DNA from: Acridotheres tristis
Lineage: Eukaryota > Chordata > Aves > Passeriformes > Sturnidae
Length of the DNA stretch: 64,000 nt
Assembly: GCA_037013685.1 (NCBI GenBank)
Contig: CM072887.1
Location: forward strand, 47,791,154-47,855,153
Reading direction: 5' to 3'
Under the pieces are notes generated by a model. That model was not told where the DNA came from. It made no database searches and saw only the letters and a program-made list of their open reading frames with translations. Positions 61,869-64,000 of the stretch are shown here, one piece after another (the first letter of the stretch is position 1; every line of letters begins with the position of its first letter). A program made the translations under genes and the position numbers.

Positions 61869-62503
61869 AAATCTACAACCTTTACTCTCATTCACATCCC
61901 ACATCTACTTCCAAAATTGTCCAGTTTATTTTTGCTTTTTCTACTTCACTCTGGTTTTTTCTGTTAGATGTATGATCTTATGTATTTTGTTTTCCATAGT
62001 TTTTAAAATTCAGTTTGCTTTGCACAGGAGACTCAGCAAGAGCACAGATCCCCAGTGTGGTACTTGCTGTGTGAGTTGGAGAAGTCTCAGGTCCAGAAGA
62101 CAAGATCTCCTACCTATCACTTCTGAGGCTGCTAAACTTTGAATGAACATGGTAATCATGCAACTTGCTGCTGAATTAAACCATAGCTGTGATATAATAC
62201 GAAATGCCTTTTAAATACCTAGCAATATAAATAAATATATTTACCTATAGAACAGAAAATTTGAGATACAAATGATTCCTAGTGGTCCTACCATTTCAAC
62301 TTACCTGCTGCACCTCTTTCAAAATTAATTTATTTATTTGCAATAATGACACCTACTGTTGGCAATTCTTGCCATTTTGTTGGTTGACAGTGTGTCAAGG
62401 ATGACTGTGGTCCACTGTTAATGTTAATGTTATTAGACTGAAGCTGACCCCCCCCTCCCCCAAGTACTGTAGAGAAACAATTTCCCCCCAAGGCCCAACT
62501 CAC

Positions 62504-62578
62504 AGCACAGTGCTTTCTGCAGCCGGCGGATTTTGATGGCCGTGCGGTAGGCGGAGAAGCGCACGTTGTTCAAGTCAG
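62504..62578 (-). CDS. UTRN: Utrophin exon (dystrophin exon 64 equivalent), 75 bp
   Basis: It completes Ala and encodes [20 protein letters not shown] and [16 protein letters not shown] is the utrophin form (dystrophin [12 protein letters not shown]). This is the helix linking the WW domain to the EF-hand region. Phase 1 in and out. Donor gtgagt, acceptor tttcag. The exon is very GC-rich (gcgcttctccgcctaccgca), in contrast to its introns. Confidence 0.97.
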
Positions 62579-63567
62579 CTGAAACAGCAGAATAGAAACA
62601 TGAGCAGCCCTAAAACTACAGCCCATAACTCCTTTACATATAAATCTTCATATTTTGGAAGCAGTCTGATATCCCTTCTTTTCTCTGCAATGAATTAATA
62701 GGATATATTGGAACAAATTTTAAAAATTTGACAAGTTGGGACCTCAGTCCAATTCACCTTCAGGGAAAACCTCCTGACTCTGACAGTCCAGGACCTTAAA
62801 GAGAGTGGCCCTCCAGAAATGTTGACACTATCTTGGCATATGTAATACAGATATATATACAGGAGAGTTTTACACACATATTATGCACTGGTGCATAGTT
62901 CCCAGACAATTACTCAAAAAGAGTAAGTTTCTCAAATAATTTACAACTCCATCGGATAATATACAGGAAACAGAGGGCAGCATATGTCACAGTAACAAAA
63001 AAAATGGTTTAAACTATAACTTATATGCCATGACTTTGCAAACTGTGCTTTAAAAGGGACAATCACATAAGCTCTGTTTTAGAAACTGATGGATACAATA
63101 AAATTTTTCCCTCCCTTAATAGTATTTTTATCCTTCCTCTCCTTAGAATGGGAAATTTCACATTAAATGTTGATGCTATCAGGACATGTTGAACTAGTTG
63201 TACCACAATACAGTTTAGCTTTTATGAAAAGGTAGCTGCTCTATTTTATTACCAAAATTAGTTCCTTGCAGACCAGTGCCCCGGTTTAAACATGCAGAGA
63301 GCCTGTATCATTGGACAATTCCTTGTGAAGTTCAAGAAAACAAGGTACTGCATTAAAGCATACAGTCAGAGTATATGGTTCAGAATTAATATTGCCAAAA
63401 GACAACACATGACGTGACCAAGGCAGTAGGTTTTGGGCAAAGTGTGTCTCATCATAACGTGAGAAATGCTGTTAAACTCAGTTCATGAGAACTAAAACAT
63501 GGTCAGTATCCAAATGCAGCTTTTACTCATGGAATAAAAATCACAATGTTTTAATGAGTGCACTCAC
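62579..63567 (-). other. UTRN: Utrophin intron, 1.0 kb
   Basis: AT-rich intron with no recognisable feature. Confidence 0.9.
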
Positions 63568-63629
63568 CTAAGGACTGGAAGAGATCAGTCATTTTAGGAT
63601 GATCCCAACAAGTTGTTTGTGTCTCATGA
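63568..63629 (-). CDS. UTRN: Utrophin exon (dystrophin exon 63 equivalent), 62 bp: end of WW domain
   Basis: It encodes [20 protein letters not shown]. The TxxxCWDHP segment is the second half of the WW domain, including the second signature Trp; the first Trp lies in the next exon upstream, outside the window. In this family the WW domain binds the PPxY motif of beta-dystroglycan. The first base completes a codon from that missing exon. Phase 1 out. Donor gtgagt, acceptor ag directly before the CAT codon's preceding base. Length equals dystrophin exon 63. Confidence 0.97.
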
Positions 63630-64000
63630 CTACGAAGGAACAAAGTAATCAAAATTTCAGTAAACACACATATGTACTTCCAAAGAATAAAATCTTAAAG
63701 ATAGTCTGATTCTTTGCATTTAAGTGGCAAGAAATCCTTTAGCTTTAATTAAAATGCATGATCTGTACCATCCAGATCCTTGATTTTATAATCACGAAGT
63801 TAGTCAGACAATAGCCTACCCATATTTAATAATATTTACTTTTGATTCCAGCTGCAATAGTAAGAGCTGGACTCTGACCCTGCAGCTAAGAGGTACACTA
63901 ATAATGTAAAATACAAAACCTCCGGTGCTGTAAAACGAGAGAGTTGTAAAAACTATTTAAAAATAAAAATCTTGAGATTTTATTTCAAACTTCATTGCAT
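63630..64000 (-). other. UTRN: Utrophin intron upstream of the first visible exon
   Basis: AT-rich, with no exon visible to the right edge. In the paralogue, the short C-terminal isoform (Dp71; Up71 in utrophin) starts from a promoter in this intron. No CpG-rich promoter is visible in this part of it. Confidence 0.8.

Larger units (their letters stand above)
56508..62503 (-). other. UTRN: Utrophin intron, 6.0 kb
   Basis: It carries a sense-oriented CR1 3' region (57564-58110) and a three-unit 10-bp tandem repeat (61838-61868). The remainder is AT-rich; the stretch 61420-61790 is slightly GC-richer and unrecognised. No gene supported. Confidence 0.9.
4987..63629 (-). other. UTRN: Utrophin gene, 3' portion (17 exons)
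   Basis: The minus strand carries 17 exons with GT-AG introns and continuous frame. Utrophin is the autosomal paralogue of dystrophin. It links F-actin to the dystroglycan complex at the cell membrane, notably at the neuromuscular junction. The part here encodes the end of the WW domain, EF-hand region, ZZ zinc finger, syntrophin-binding region, dystrobrevin-binding coiled coils and C-terminus. Utrophin is preferred over dystrophin because diagnostic segments ([35 protein letters not shown]) follow utrophin. Exon lengths match dystrophin exons 63-75 exactly, as expected for paralogues. The gene continues beyond the right edge; the 3' boundary is inferred from a poly(A) signal and is less certain. 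Confidence 0.97.

Noticed and set aside
63630..64000. Promoter and first exon of the short isoform Up71
   Set aside because: Expected somewhere in this intron by analogy with Dp71, but the visible part is AT-rich with no CpG island or plausible first exon; it probably lies beyond the window.
1..64000. Dystrophin rather than utrophin
   Set aside because: Exon lengths alone would fit dystrophin, but residues at many diagnostic positions, the 109/87/23-bp final exons and the RPQAM ending are utrophin-type.
1..64000. Undescribed multi-gene system, CRISPR array, tRNA or rRNA genes
   Set aside because: Both strands were read; apart from utrophin and decayed repeats, no array, cloverleaf-like element or second gene could be supported.

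Overview
The window is vertebrate nuclear DNA, almost certainly from a bird. Exons are short and separated by AT-rich introns. The interspersed repeats are CR1-type LINE fragments (some ending in the avian 3' signature 'attctatgattc'), plus a few very old MIR-like SINE remnants. I see no L1, Alu or other mammalian-specific repeat. The species cannot be told from the sequence alone.

One gene dominates: the 3' end of utrophin (UTRN), on the minus strand and so transcribed from right to left. I could place 17 consecutive exons, from 63629 down to the stop codon at 6938. They correspond one-to-one with dystrophin exons 63-79 and have mostly identical lengths (62, 75, 202, 86, 158, 167, 112, 137, 39, 66, 66, 159 and 244 bp, then 109, 87 and 23 bp and the terminal exon). 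All 16 introns are GT-AG, and the reading frame runs unbroken through all 17 exons, giving 599 complete residues. In order they encode the end of the WW domain, the EF-hand region, the ZZ zinc finger (the cysteine-rich beta-dystroglycan-binding module), the syntrophin-binding region, the paired coiled coils that bind dystrobrevin, and the short C-terminus ending ...GRPQAM. Residues such as [17 protein letters not shown] and LLAPPHDT identify utrophin rather than dystrophin. The rest of the gene (actin-binding domain, spectrin repeats, start of the WW domain) lies beyond 64000.

Region by region: 1 to about 4990 is downstream of the gene and contains a CR1 pol fragment at about 1069-1660. About 4990-6937 is the inferred 3'UTR, with a poly(A) signal candidate, a let-7 8-mer, two miR-1/206 seed sites and a MIR remnant. 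From 6938 to 63629 are the exons and introns. Intronic CR1 pieces lie near 8450, 24070, 28435, 42884, 51372 and 57564; the longest (42884-44140) retains a decayed reverse-transcriptase region. From 63630 to 64000 is intron upstream of the first visible exon.

I found no second gene, RNA gene, CRISPR array or intact mobile element. The most interesting observations concern how the C-terminus could vary. The penultimate exon is a 23-bp microexon whose skipping would replace the last residues with a 55-residue cysteine-rich tail. Four adjacent exons are frame-neutral cassettes. An intronic ORF just after the 109-bp exon has an acceptor-like site in matching phase.
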